A stretch of DNA of 64,000 bases from Acetobacteraceae bacterium (GTDB taxonomy: Bacteria; Pseudomonadota; Alphaproteobacteria; Acetobacterales; Acetobacteraceae), in assembly GCA_030041375.1 (NCBI GenBank), contig JASHOA010000018.1, positions 62,001 to 126,000 on the forward strand. Direction: 5' to 3'. Under the pieces are notes generated by a model. That model did not search any database and was not told the DNA's origin. It saw only the letters and a list, made by a program, of their open reading frames with translations. A program made the position numbers and the translations under genes. Each line of letters opens with the position of its first letter. Positions within the stretch are counted from its first letter, which is position 1. This document shows positions 34,726 through 42,805 of this stretch, in pieces.

Positions 34726-35142
34726 TCAGCGCCCGATCCTGAGTGCGCGCAAAAGCTCGCGCTCCGCCTCGCTCTCGACGCGCGGCTGAGCCGGCACACC
34801 CGGCGGGGAATCAGAGGAACGGCCGGCGCTGATGGCGCCATGGAGCCGATCCGCCATCCGTTCGGCCCGTTCGGTCAGGAAAACCAGATCTTCCTTGACC
34901 TGCCCGGCCGCGGCCGCCTGGCGCGCGAGATCCCGCGCCGTGCTCTCGGCCGCCTTGCGCAATCGCTCGATGCCGGCGTCCGCTTCACGCGTGCTCGCGT
35001 TGAAGTCCTTGACCAGTGCCTCCAGCGCCGCGCGGTCACGCTTCAGTACACCGAGCGCGCGCTCGAGCCGAAGAGCGTGAAAAAGCGTTACCGCAAGCAA
35101 CCCGGTCAATCCGATTTCGAGCAGCCATTCCGCGCCCGCCAT
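34726..35142 (-). CDS. Small membrane coiled-coil flagellar protein (DUF6468-like)
   Basis: 138 aa. One N-terminal membrane helix (LLEIGLTGLLAVTLFHALRL) followed by a long coiled coil (VLKRDRAALEALVKDF to ERAERMADRLHGAI) and a short Pro-rich end. It occupies the place right after fliM where Caulobacter carries pflI, a flagellar positioning gene; similarity to DUF6468/PflI is my inference from position and layout, not from a search. It is spaced 16 bp from fliM and 4 bp from the motE-like gene. Confidence 0.65.
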   Translation of the reverse strand: MAGAEWLLEIGLTGLLAVTLFHALRLERALGVLKRDRAALEALVKDFNASTREADAGIERLRKAAESTARDLARQAAAAGQVKEDLVFLTERAERMADRLHGAISAGRSSDSPPGVPAQPRVESEAERELLRALRIGR

Positions 35143-35158
35143 GTCCGCCGGCCGCCCC

Positions 35159-36196
35159 TCAGCGCCCGATCAGGCGTGGAAGCGCGCGCTCGATCTCCAC
35201 GGCCAACGAATTATTGCGCCGCCCGAGCCGCCCCTCGAACAGAGCCGTCGCGCCGCAGCGCAGATCGACCCGCTTGTCGGGACCCGCGTTCAGCGTGATC
35301 CGGCTCCCCGGCACCAGCGCCATCACTTCCGAAAGCCGCATCGTCTGCTCGTCGAGCACCACGTCGAGTACGACCTCCGTGTTCCAGAGTTCTTCGGCAA
35401 GATGCGTCTCCCAGATCGAATCGCGACCGAACTTCTCACCCATGAATTTCTGGAGCAGCAGTTCGCGGACCGGCTCCAGCGTTGCGTAAGGCAGAAGAAG
35501 CTCGATCCGGCCGCCGCGATCCTCCATATCGACCCTCAACCGCGCCAGGACCGCTGCATTGGAAAGACGCGAGATCGCCGCGAAGCGTGGATTGACCTCC
35601 AGCCGCTCGAAACGGAACGTGACCGGGGAAAGCGGGTCGAAACTCGCCGTCAGGTCGCCGAGCACAACCTTGATCAACCGCTCGACCAGCACGCGTTCGA
35701 TCGTCGTGAAAGGCCGCCCCTCCATCCGCATCGCCACGGTGCCGCGCCGGCCGCCCAACAGCACATCGACGATCGTATAGATCATCGGCGAATCGACAAC
35801 GATCAGCCCTTGATTGTCCCATTCCTCCGCCTTGATGACAGCCAGCATCGCCGGCAGCGGAATATTGCCGAGATAAGTACCGAAACGCAGGCTGGCGATG
35901 CTTTCGATGCTGACCTCCACATTGTCGCCGGTGAAATTGCGCAAACTCGTCGACATGATGCGCACCAGCCGGTCGAACACGATCTCGAGCATCGGCAGGC
36001 GCTCATAAGAGACGAGGCCGGAATTGATGATCCGCTGCATCCCGCTCGAATCATCTTCTCCGCCCGCGCCTCTGTTCCGCCCGAGCAGGCTGTCGATTTC
36101 GGCCTGATCGAGGGTGCGTGCCGCCATCGCAGGCTGGCCCTCGATGCCGCCCTCGAAAACCGCCGCGTCCACCGGGCCGGCCGCAGCGTCGTTCAT
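35159..36196 (-). CDS. fliM: Flagellar motor switch protein FliM
   Basis: 345 aa. The N-terminal CheY-P-binding motif is present as LDQAEIDSLLG (29-39), after a 28-residue extension. The middle CheC-like domain contains SLRNFTGDNVEVSIESIASLRFGTYLGNIP, IYTIVDVLLGG and IERVLVERL. The C-terminal SpoA/FliN-like domain ends LRCGATALFEGRLGRRNNSLAVEIE. FliM forms the C-ring switch complex. The start overlaps the fliL stop by 4 bases. Confidence 0.96.
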   Translation of the reverse strand: MNDAAAGPVDAAVFEGGIEGQPAMAARTLDQAEIDSLLGRNRGAGGEDDSSGMQRIINSGLVSYERLPMLEIVFDRLVRIMSTSLRNFTGDNVEVSIESIASLRFGTYLGNIPLPAMLAVIKAEEWDNQGLIVVDSPMIYTIVDVLLGGRRGTVAMRMEGRPFTTIERVLVERLIKVVLGDLTASFDPLSPVTFRFERLEVNPRFAAISRLSNAAVLARLRVDMEDRGGRIELLLPYATLEPVRELLLQKFMGEKFGRDSIWETHLAEELWNTEVVLDVVLDEQTMRLSEVMALVPGSRITLNAGPDKRVDLRCGATALFEGRLGRRNNSLAVEIERALPRLIGR

Positions 36197-36702
36197 TGGA
36201 TCAGGAGGTTGGTGAAGAGGACGTCGGTTACCTCGCCAGGCCCGAGCACGATCGCGGCCCGCGAAATGAGTGCTTCACGCAGCCGCCAGGTGCCAACCGA
36301 GCTCTGCAGCTCGGAGGCCTGCATGTCGCGCAGATAGGTAAGGAACAGGTCCTGAAGCCGCGGCAGATTCCTGCGCGCCGCGGCAGCCGCCGCCGGATTG
36401 GCGGCAACCAGGCTGATGTTCACTTTGACGTACTGCTCGACGCCCGCCGGGGCAGCAAGGTTCGCCACCATTTCGGGTACCGCAAGGAGCACCGGTTTGC
36501 CGCCCGCCGCAGCTTTCGCCCCACCCCGGCCGAAGCCACCCGGCAGAAAGCCGCTGAACCAGAGCCCCGCTCCTGCCAGGCCAAGAACGAGCGGTGCGGC
36601 AATCAGTATCAGGCGCCGCCGTTTCGCAGGCGTTGCCGGCGGTGCCTCGGCGGGCGCCCCGGCCTCAGCGCCAGCGGGCTCAGCGGTTGCCGCGCTCGCC
36701 AT
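36193..36702 (-). CDS. fliL: Flagellar basal-body-associated protein FliL
   Basis: 169 aa. A cytoplasmic Ala/Pro-rich start and basic KRRR precede one membrane helix (LILIAAPLVLGLAGAGLWF); the periplasmic domain (VPEMVANLAAPAGVEQYVKVNISL to LREALISRAAIVLGPGEV) has the FliL pattern. It supports stator function around the motor. GGAGGGG lies 6 bases before the ATG. First gene of the leftward flagellar operon. Confidence 0.92.
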   Translation of the reverse strand: MASAATAEPAGAEAGAPAEAPPATPAKRRRLILIAAPLVLGLAGAGLWFSGFLPGGFGRGGAKAAAGGKPVLLAVPEMVANLAAPAGVEQYVKVNISLVAANPAAAAAARRNLPRLQDLFLTYLRDMQASELQSSVGTWRLREALISRAAIVLGPGEVTDVLFTNLLIQ

Positions 36703-36871
36703 TCCGTCCCCTCCGCGATCAGCGCCGTCTCCAAGCTTGGCCTCGACGCGTTAAGGAAGCCTTTCCCGAACCCGGGCGGCCCGGCAGAAACGGCCGCCCC
36801 TGGCAGAGCCTGCCGGGCAAGCGGCCGCCGCACTCGACCGAATGCGCGGCGAACCACAGCCTGGCTCTGCG

Positions 36872-36973
36872 AGACCCGTGTCGGGCTGACTGTGCGGCCG
36901 GCAGGGGTCTGGCGGTTTATTCGAGCCCGCGATTCGCGCCCGCCGACCTTTCCGCCGCGGGCGATCGCGGGCT
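36872..36973 (+). repeat. Interspersed two-hairpin repeat, copy D
   Basis: Full-length copy, oriented like A. The second arm of hairpin 1 has diverged (GCGGCCGGCAGGGGTCT against GCAGCCCGACACGGGTCT), while hairpin 2 keeps its outer arms. It lies in the 352-bp gap between divergent fliL and flgF, ending 8 bp before the sigma-54 promoter. The rest of the gap (36703-36871) contains GC-rich inverted segments around 36776-36825 but no gene. Confidence 0.85.
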
Positions 36974-36981
36974 GACGCGGC

Positions 36982-36997
36982 TGGCACGTCGCTTGCG
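36982..36997 (+). promoter_or_regulatory. Sigma-54 (RpoN) promoter before flgF
   Basis: TGGCACGTCGCTTGCG matches the -24/-12 consensus TGGCAC-N5-TTGC, with the invariant GG and GC exactly 10 bases apart. Transcription would start near 37008, about 47 bases before flgF. RpoN control of rod and hook genes is known in Caulobacter and many other flagellated bacteria. An activator site should lie upstream, in or beyond repeat copy D. Confidence 0.85.
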
Positions 36998-37054
36998 TGT
37001 CTCCCGCCCCGCGCCGGTCCGGGCGCACCGGAAACGCCGCGGAGCACATCCAAC

Positions 37055-37792
37055 ATGCAGCTTGCCAGCCTGGTTGCCGCCTCGCGCCTGATGGCCGAGC
37101 AGGACGCGATGGCGGTGATCGCCAATAACATCGCCAACGCCGAAACCCCGGCCTATCGGGCGGAGCGCACCCAGTTCACCGACTGGCTCGCCCCGCCGCC
37201 CGCACCGGCCTCCGAGGCGGGTATCGCCTTCGTCGCGGATGGCGGCACCTGGCGGGACCGCACCAGCGGGGCCTTTCGCAAAACCGGCAATCCGTTCGAC
37301 CTCGCGATCGGCGCCAAGGATGCCTGGTTCACGGTTCAGACAGCGCAAGGTGTCAGGCTCACGCGCGCCGGCTCCTTCAGCCTGTCCGCCGATGGCACGA
37401 TCGTCGATCGGAATGGCGATCCGCTGCTCGACATCAACGGCCGGCCCATCACGCTCTCCACCAACGATACCGGCATTTCCATCGCTGGCGATGGCACCGT
37501 GACAAGCATCGAGAACGGCGTCATCGGCCAGATCGGGCTCGTGCGGCCCGGCAACCCCAGCCTGATGACTGCAACCGGTGCCACGCTCTTCACGGCGAAC
37601 GGGGCAACCACGCCGGTCGCCAATCCGCAATTGGTACAGGGTGTGCTCGAAGATTCGAACGTGGCGCCAATTCTCGAGGTCACACGAATGATCGAGGCCG
37701 AGCGCGAGTTCGGCTTCCTCGTGCAGTTCGTGCAGGCAGAATCGGACCGCCAGCAGAACGCGATCACCAAGCTCACCACCACCAGCGCCTGA
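37055..37792 (+). CDS. flgF: Flagellar proximal-rod protein FlgF
   Basis: 245 aa. N-terminal rod-type motif MAVIANNIANAETPAYRAER, central NPFDLAIGAKDAWFTVQTAQG and LTRAGSFSLSADGTIVDRNG, and C-terminal EDSNVAPILEVTRMIEAEREFGF. These mark a proximal rod protein of the FlgF/FlgG family; it is the shorter, more divergent member next to flgG. It is first in flgF-flgG-flgA-flgH, behind the sigma-54 promoter. Confidence 0.93.
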   Translation: MQLASLVAASRLMAEQDAMAVIANNIANAETPAYRAERTQFTDWLAPPPAPASEAGIAFVADGGTWRDRTSGAFRKTGNPFDLAIGAKDAWFTVQTAQGVRLTRAGSFSLSADGTIVDRNGDPLLDINGRPITLSTNDTGISIAGDGTVTSIENGVIGQIGLVRPGNPSLMTATGATLFTANGATTPVANPQLVQGVLEDSNVAPILEVTRMIEAEREFGFLVQFVQAESDRQQNAITKLTTTSA

Positions 37793-37818
37793 GCAGGATC
37801 GAGAACGAAGGAAAAAAC

Positions 37819-38604
37819 ATGCTCGCACTCGATATTGCCGCCACCGGCATGCAGGCCCAGCAGACCAACGTCGAGGTGATCTCGAACAACATCGCCAACA
37901 TGACAACCACCGGCTACAAGCGCCAGCGTGCCGAATTCCAGGACCTGATCTATCAGGATTTGCGGGTCGCCGGTTCGAACAGCAGCGATCAGAGCACGAT
38001 CGTTCCCTCCGGCGCGCAGATCGGTCTTGGCGTCAACACCGCAGGGGTCTATCGGATCGACGATCAGGGCTCGCTGCAGCAGACAGGCAACAGCTTGGAT
38101 CTGGCCATCCAGGGCAACGGTTACTTCCAGGTTACCCTGCCCTCCGGCCAGACCGCCTACACCCGTGACGGCACCTTCAGCCTCGCCCCTGACGGCACGA
38201 TCGTCACCGCAGACGGCTACGTCGTGCAGCCCGGCATCGCCATTCCTTCGAACGCGACCGCGGTCACCATCAATACCTCCGGGCAGGTGCAGGTGACGCT
38301 CGACGGCCAGACCGCACCACAGACCCTGGGCCAGCTCCAGCTCGCGGTCTTCCCGAACGACAACGGACTGACCGCCGAAGGCTCCAACCTCTTCCTCCAG
38401 AGCGCCGCCTCCGGCAACCCCGTCACGGACACGCCAGGCTCACCCGGATTCGGCACGACCATGCAGGGGTTTCTCGAAGCCTCGAACGTCAATGTCGTGA
38501 GCGAGATCACCAACCTCATCACCGCCCAGCGCGCTTATGAGATGAACAGCCAGGTGATCACGGCCGCCGACCAGATGCTCTCCACCCTGACCAGCCTGCA
38601 TTGA
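37819..38604 (+). CDS. flgG: Flagellar distal-rod protein FlgG
   Basis: 261 aa, normal length. Very well conserved: VEVISNNIANMTTTGYKRQ near the start, QQTGNSLDLAIQGNGYFQV, YTRDGTFSLAPDGTIVTADG, and C-terminal EASNVNVVSEITNLITAQR followed by AYEMNSQVITAADQML. It forms the distal rod of the basal body. It follows flgF by 26 bp with a purine-rich ribosome site (GAAGGAAAAAAC). Confidence 0.97.
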   Translation: MLALDIAATGMQAQQTNVEVISNNIANMTTTGYKRQRAEFQDLIYQDLRVAGSNSSDQSTIVPSGAQIGLGVNTAGVYRIDDQGSLQQTGNSLDLAIQGNGYFQVTLPSGQTAYTRDGTFSLAPDGTIVTADGYVVQPGIAIPSNATAVTINTSGQVQVTLDGQTAPQTLGQLQLAVFPNDNGLTAEGSNLFLQSAASGNPVTDTPGSPGFGTTMQGFLEASNVNVVSEITNLITAQRAYEMNSQVITAADQMLSTLTSLH

Positions 38605-38614
38605 GGAGTCGCCC

Positions 38615-39598
38615 GTGCGTGCTCTTTCTGCTGCGCTCGTGCTCCTGTTCGGCCTGACCATCCACGCGGCCGCGAGCGCGAAACTGCGCCCGTTCGGAAT
38701 TCTCGACGGCCCCGTGGTGCGGCTTTCCGATCTCTTCGACGGCCTTGGCTCCGCCGGCCGCCAAGTGCTCGGCCCAGGCCCGGCGCCGGGCCAGGAGATC
38801 ACCGTGCCGGCGGCACAGCTGGCCGCCATTGCAACCGAGTTCGGGGTCGATTGGCAGCCGCGCTCGCCAGGCGAACAGGCCGTGCTCGAGCGACCCGGCC
38901 GGCCGCTCCGCCGTCACGAAGTCGAAACCCGGTTGCACGAGGCGCTCGTTTCCGCCGGCGCTCCGGCGGACAGCCGCGTGCTGCTGCCGGACTTCAGCCC
39001 CCCCGACGTGCCGCCGGGTGCCGCGATCGAGGTCGGCGTCACGCAGGTGGATTACGACCGCACAACAGGTGCCTTCTCCGCCGTCCTGTCGATCGCGGCC
39101 AGCGGTATGGACCCTGCCGAGCTTGCCATTTCCGGCCGCGCCGAGCGCACGGTTCCGATCATGGTTGCACGACACGTCCTGATGTCGGGCGCGATTCTCA
39201 CCCCCTCCGATCTCAAGCCCGCCGATGTACCGGCCGGATCGCTTGCCGGCCGCGTCGTGAGTACCGAGGACCAGGCGGTCGGCATGGAGCTTCAGCGAAC
39301 CATCGCCGCCGGCGATCCGGTACCCCTTTCCGATCTCAACCGACCACCCCTGGTCAAGCGCGGGCAACGCGTGCTGATCGCGCTCGATGCGCCCGGCCTC
39401 ACTCTGACAGAACGGGGGCGGGCGCTCGATTCGGGAGCCGCGGATGCATCGATCCGCGTCCTCAATCCGGTCTCGCACGCCGTGCTCGAGGCAACCGTAA
39501 CCGGCCCCGGCGAAGTCTCCGTGGTACTCGGCAGCCTCCCGCTTGCCGCTCCCGGCACCGGGCCCGCAACCGGCTACGCGGAGTACGCTGCACAATGA
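38615..39598 (+). CDS. flgA: Flagellar P-ring assembly protein FlgA
   Basis: 327 aa, exported (ALVLLFGLTIHAAASA signal). Residues about 25-185 form a less conserved N-domain; from about 190 comes the SAF/ChapFlgA domain (VARHVLMSGAILTPSDLKPADVP, AGDPVPLSDLNRPPLVKRGQ, ITERG-type LTLTERGRALDSGAADASIRVLN). It chaperones the P-ring protein FlgI in the periplasm. The stop overlaps the flgH start (ATGA). Confidence 0.9.
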   Translation: MRALSAALVLLFGLTIHAAASAKLRPFGILDGPVVRLSDLFDGLGSAGRQVLGPGPAPGQEITVPAAQLAAIATEFGVDWQPRSPGEQAVLERPGRPLRRHEVETRLHEALVSAGAPADSRVLLPDFSPPDVPPGAAIEVGVTQVDYDRTTGAFSAVLSIAASGMDPAELAISGRAERTVPIMVARHVLMSGAILTPSDLKPADVPAGSLAGRVVSTEDQAVGMELQRTIAAGDPVPLSDLNRPPLVKRGQRVLIALDAPGLTLTERGRALDSGAADASIRVLNPVSHAVLEATVTGPGEVSVVLGSLPLAAPGTGPATGYAEYAAQ

Positions 39599-40329
39599 CG
39601 CGGCGCGCGTTCCTCCTTCTGCTGCCCCTCCTCCTGTCCGGCTGCGGTGCGCTCTCGGAGCTTTCGAACATCGGCCGGCCGCCGCCGATGACTCCGACCC
39701 AGAATCCGACCCAGTCACCGACCTGGCGGCCGGTGACCATGCCGATGCCCACGCCCGAGCCCGCGCCAACCGAACCCGCCAGCCTCTGGCGGTCCGGCTC
39801 GCAGGGCTTCTTCCAGGATCAGCGCGCCTCTCGTGTCGGCGACATCGTCACCGTCCTGGTGCAGATGAACGACAGCGGCACCCTCAAGAACGATTCCTCG
39901 GCCAGCCGCAACAATACGGACTCGATGGGGATTACCAATCTGTTCGGCTTCGAAAATGTCCTCTCGCGCATCGCCCCGAACGTCAGCCCCGCCTCGCTCG
40001 TCAATACGAACGGATCCGGTTCCTCCGGCGGAACCGGCGAAATTCAGCGCAGTGAGGCGGTCACGCTGAGCCTTGCCGCCACCGTCACCCAGGTGCTGCC
40101 GAACGGCAACCTCGTCATCGTCGCCAACCAGCAGGTACGCGTGAACAGCGAACTGGTCGCGCTCACCCTGAGTGGCGTCATCCGGACTGCGGACATCTCC
40201 AACACCAACACGATCAACGACGACCAGATCGCCGAGGAGCGCATCTCCTACGGCGGCACTGGCCAGCTCACCACGGTGCAGACACCCAGTTGGGGTCAGC
40301 AGCTTCTCAACATCATCTCTCCGTTCTGA
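39595..40329 (+). CDS. flgH: Flagellar L-ring protein FlgH
   Basis: 244 aa lipoprotein. Lipobox LLLSGC with Cys17; a Pro-rich N-terminal linker; then SLWRSGSQGFFQDQRASRVGDIVTVLV, LSLAATVTQVLPNGNLVIVANQQVRVN and the C-terminal IAEERISYGGTGQL with FlgH's usual ending. It forms the outer-membrane L-ring. It starts inside the last codons of flgA. flgI is not downstream; the operon ends here against a convergent gene. Confidence 0.96.
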   Translation: MTRRAFLLLLPLLLSGCGALSELSNIGRPPPMTPTQNPTQSPTWRPVTMPMPTPEPAPTEPASLWRSGSQGFFQDQRASRVGDIVTVLVQMNDSGTLKNDSSASRNNTDSMGITNLFGFENVLSRIAPNVSPASLVNTNGSGSSGGTGEIQRSEAVTLSLAATVTQVLPNGNLVIVANQQVRVNSELVALTLSGVIRTADISNTNTINDDQIAEERISYGGTGQLTTVQTPSWGQQLLNIISPF

Positions 40330-40351
40330 ACCGGCTTCAGCCTCCAGGCCA

Positions 40352-40370
40352 GAGCACGGTTCTCGTGCTC
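40352..40370. terminator. Short hairpin between convergent flgH and glycosyltransferase genes
   Basis: GAGCACG and CGTGCTC form a 7-bp stem with a 5-base loop in the 39-bp gap, reaching the last bases of the minus-strand gene. It could end transcription from both sides, but lacks a T-run; modest support only. Confidence 0.4.
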
Positions 40371-41424
40371 AACACCATGGCCCGATTCCGGCGCGGGTCG
40401 CGCGGCGATGGACATAGCCGAGCCAGACCAGTTGCGGCAGCAGCGGCAGGACCGTGACCAGCGGCTTGAAAATGCCCGAGGCGTGCAGGAAGACGAGGCA
40501 GCAAAGTCCGCCGAAGGCGGCAAATCCCCAGTGCGCGCCGGCAATCGCCAGATCCGGCATCCCCGAGCGTTGCGCGATTTGAAAAAGAAATCCGCGATGC
40601 GGCCGGGTGAGGGACAGGCCCGCGCTCCCTCTTCTTGCGAGCGTGAAGGCAACGTCGCAGAGCGGCCCGGCGAGCAGCATCGGCACCATGACGAACGACA
40701 GCTCGACGCTTTCGAACCGCGCCGCCACTACGCCGAGCATCGCCAGCATGAAGCCGCAGAACTGGCTGCCCACATCACCCATGAAGATGCGCGCCGGCGG
40801 CAGGTTGAACGGCAGGAATCCGATCAGCCCGGCAGCCAGCAGCAAGGCGGCGAAATAGGCGAACCATGCGCCTTGCAGCGCGGCAATTCCCGACAGGAAC
40901 AGGCAGGCAATCAGCGCCACGCCGGCGGCAAGCCCGTCGAGCCCGTCGATGAAGTTCATCGCGTTGGTGACGAATACGATCCAGAACAGCGTCGCCGGCG
41001 GGCCGAGCCAGCCGATGTCCGTGGCGCCGAAATAGGGGAGCCGCGGCTTCTGCAGATAAAGCCCGCTCGCCACCGCAGCGGTGGCGGCGAGGAGTTGTGC
41101 AACCAGCTTGACGACGAAAGGCCAGTCGTAGAGATCGTCCAGGAACGAAACGACCGCGATCAGGACCGAGGCCAGGACCACGCCCCGGAAATAGGGATCG
41201 GCGAGCGAGGCGAAACCCCGGAACCGATACAGTATGGCAATACCGAGCAGAAAGGCTGCGGCAATCCCGACCCCGCCCGATTTCGGCGTTGGCGTTGCGT
41301 GCCCCTTGCGCCCATCCGGGTGATCGGTCGGGCCGAAGGCAATCATCAGCCGCACGATCCAGGCCGAGATCACGGCAAGCGCGGCAGCGAACGCCAGATG
41401 GCGGACGAACAGAAGGGCAGTCAT
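40369..41424 (-). CDS. MraY/WecA-family undecaprenyl-phosphate glycosyl-1-phosphate transferase
   Basis: 351 aa, about ten membrane helices. Family motifs: DHPDGRKGHATPTPKSGGVGI, the Asp pair FLDDLYDWPF, NAMNFIDGLDGLAAG, PPARIFMGDVGSQFCG and the sugar-selecting loop RPHRGFLFQ. It transfers a sugar-1-phosphate from a UDP-sugar to undecaprenyl phosphate to begin a surface polysaccharide. The loop type suggests WecA/TagO-like rather than MraY; the exact sugar is not clear. Last gene of the long minus-strand series. Confidence 0.87.
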   Translation of the reverse strand: MTALLFVRHLAFAAALAVISAWIVRLMIAFGPTDHPDGRKGHATPTPKSGGVGIAAAFLLGIAILYRFRGFASLADPYFRGVVLASVLIAVVSFLDDLYDWPFVVKLVAQLLAATAAVASGLYLQKPRLPYFGATDIGWLGPPATLFWIVFVTNAMNFIDGLDGLAAGVALIACLFLSGIAALQGAWFAYFAALLLAAGLIGFLPFNLPPARIFMGDVGSQFCGFMLAMLGVVAARFESVELSFVMVPMLLAGPLCDVAFTLARRGSAGLSLTRPHRGFLFQIAQRSGMPDLAIAGAHWGFAAFGGLCCLVFLHASGIFKPLVTVLPLLPQLVWLGYVHRRATRAGIGPWC

Positions 41425-41464
41425 CGCCGGCGCGGAGCCGCTGGTCGGGCGTACCCGACCCGTC

Positions 41465-42805
41465 TCAAGCGCCGGCCATTGTCAGCCCCTCGACGCGGAC
41501 CGTCGGTGCGTCCGTGCCGCGGCGAAAGCAAAGATCGTCCGCGGCGGCGAGGGTTGCGAACATCCCCGTGAGATTGCCGGCAATCGTGATCTCTGCCACC
41601 GGCTCCGCGAGGCTGCCGTGGCGGATCATGAAGCCGGCGGCGCCGCGGCTGTAATCGCCGGTCAGCGTATTGACGCCCGCGCCGATCAGTTCGCTCACCA
41701 ACAGGCCCTCCCCGATCTCGGCCATCAGCGCGGCGGGCGAAAGCGTGCCGGGGGCAAGATAGAGGTTGCTCGGCGCCGGATGCGGCGGGCCGGAAGTGCC
41801 GCGCACCGCATGCCCGGTCGAAACAAGGCCGAGCTGATGCGCACTCGCAAGGTCGAGCAGCCAGCTTTCAAGCCTGCCGTCCTCGACCAGGGTGCGGGCA
41901 GATGCGGGCAGACCCTCGGCGTCGAACGGACGGGAGCGCAAGCCGCGACGCCGTGCCGGGTCATCCTGGATCCGGATTCCCCGGGCAAACACCGCCTCGC
42001 CGAGTCGGTCCTTGAGGAAGCTCGTGCCACGCGCCACTGCCTGGCCGTTGATCGCGGCCGCGAGATGGCCGAGCAGGCTCCCGGCAACCCGCGCCTCGTA
42101 GACCACCGGCAGCCGGGCCGTGGCTGGCCGCCGGGGATGGAGTCGGGCGACGGCGCGACCGCCCGCCTTCACTCCGAGGCTTGCGGCCTGGTCGAGATCG
42201 GCCAGATGCACCGAGGTTGAGAAATCGTAGTCGCGCTGCATCTCCGTGCCGCTGCCGGCCAGCGCAATCGCGGACAAAGAATGGCTGGTACGCGCATAGG
42301 AACCGAAGAACCCGGCCGTTGTCGCCAGCGCTACTTCGTTTCGCCCCCAGCTCGCCTCCGCACCCTCGCTGTTCGTCACACCCGGCACCGCGAGTGCGGC
42401 TTCCTCGGCCGCCGCCGCGCGTTCGATCAACGCCGCAACCGGCGGTTCCATGGGATCGACGAGATCGAGGGGCGTTGCGTCGGCCACCGACGGAGCAGGT
42501 TCCGCAATCTGCGCATGGGGATCTTCCGGCACCACCCGTGCCATCGCCACCGCCCGTTCGGCAAGAATCGAAAATTCCGCCGGTTCCACACGCCCGCTGG
42601 CGACGATGGCCGCCCGTCGGCCGACGAACACGCGCAACCCGACATCGCGGCTCTCGGCGCGCTCCAGATGCTCGATGCGCCCGAGCCGCCGCGCAACGGA
42701 AAGCGAAGTGCCGGCCACCAGAACGGCGTCGGCGGCGTCCGCCCCGGCGTGGCGCGCGGCAGCCAGGAGATCGGCGAGCAGTTCGGCCGGCGCCGGCTCC
42801 TTCAT
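41465..42805 (-). CDS. TldE/PmbA-family protein
   Basis: 446 aa from the ATG at 42805, which overlaps the M16 stop (ATGA). The N-half (HAGADAADAVLVAGTSLSVARRLGRIEHLERAESRDVGLRVFVG) and the C-half (NLYLAPGTLSPAALMAEIGEGLLVSELIG, TGDYSRGAAGFMI) match the modulator-of-gyrase family. The HExxxH metal site of the TldD subunit is absent, so this is the TldE/PmbA type, which works with TldD as a peptidase for unfolded or modified peptides. No tldD is in the window. It is cotranscribed with an M16 peptidase. Confidence 0.85.
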   Translation of the reverse strand: MKEPAPAELLADLLAAARHAGADAADAVLVAGTSLSVARRLGRIEHLERAESRDVGLRVFVGRRAAIVASGRVEPAEFSILAERAVAMARVVPEDPHAQIAEPAPSVADATPLDLVDPMEPPVAALIERAAAAEEAALAVPGVTNSEGAEASWGRNEVALATTAGFFGSYARTSHSLSAIALAGSGTEMQRDYDFSTSVHLADLDQAASLGVKAGGRAVARLHPRRPATARLPVVYEARVAGSLLGHLAAAINGQAVARGTSFLKDRLGEAVFARGIRIQDDPARRRGLRSRPFDAEGLPASARTLVEDGRLESWLLDLASAHQLGLVSTGHAVRGTSGPPHPAPSNLYLAPGTLSPAALMAEIGEGLLVSELIGAGVNTLTGDYSRGAAGFMIRHGSLAEPVAEITIAGNLTGMFATLAAADDLCFRRGTDAPTVRVEGLTMAGA

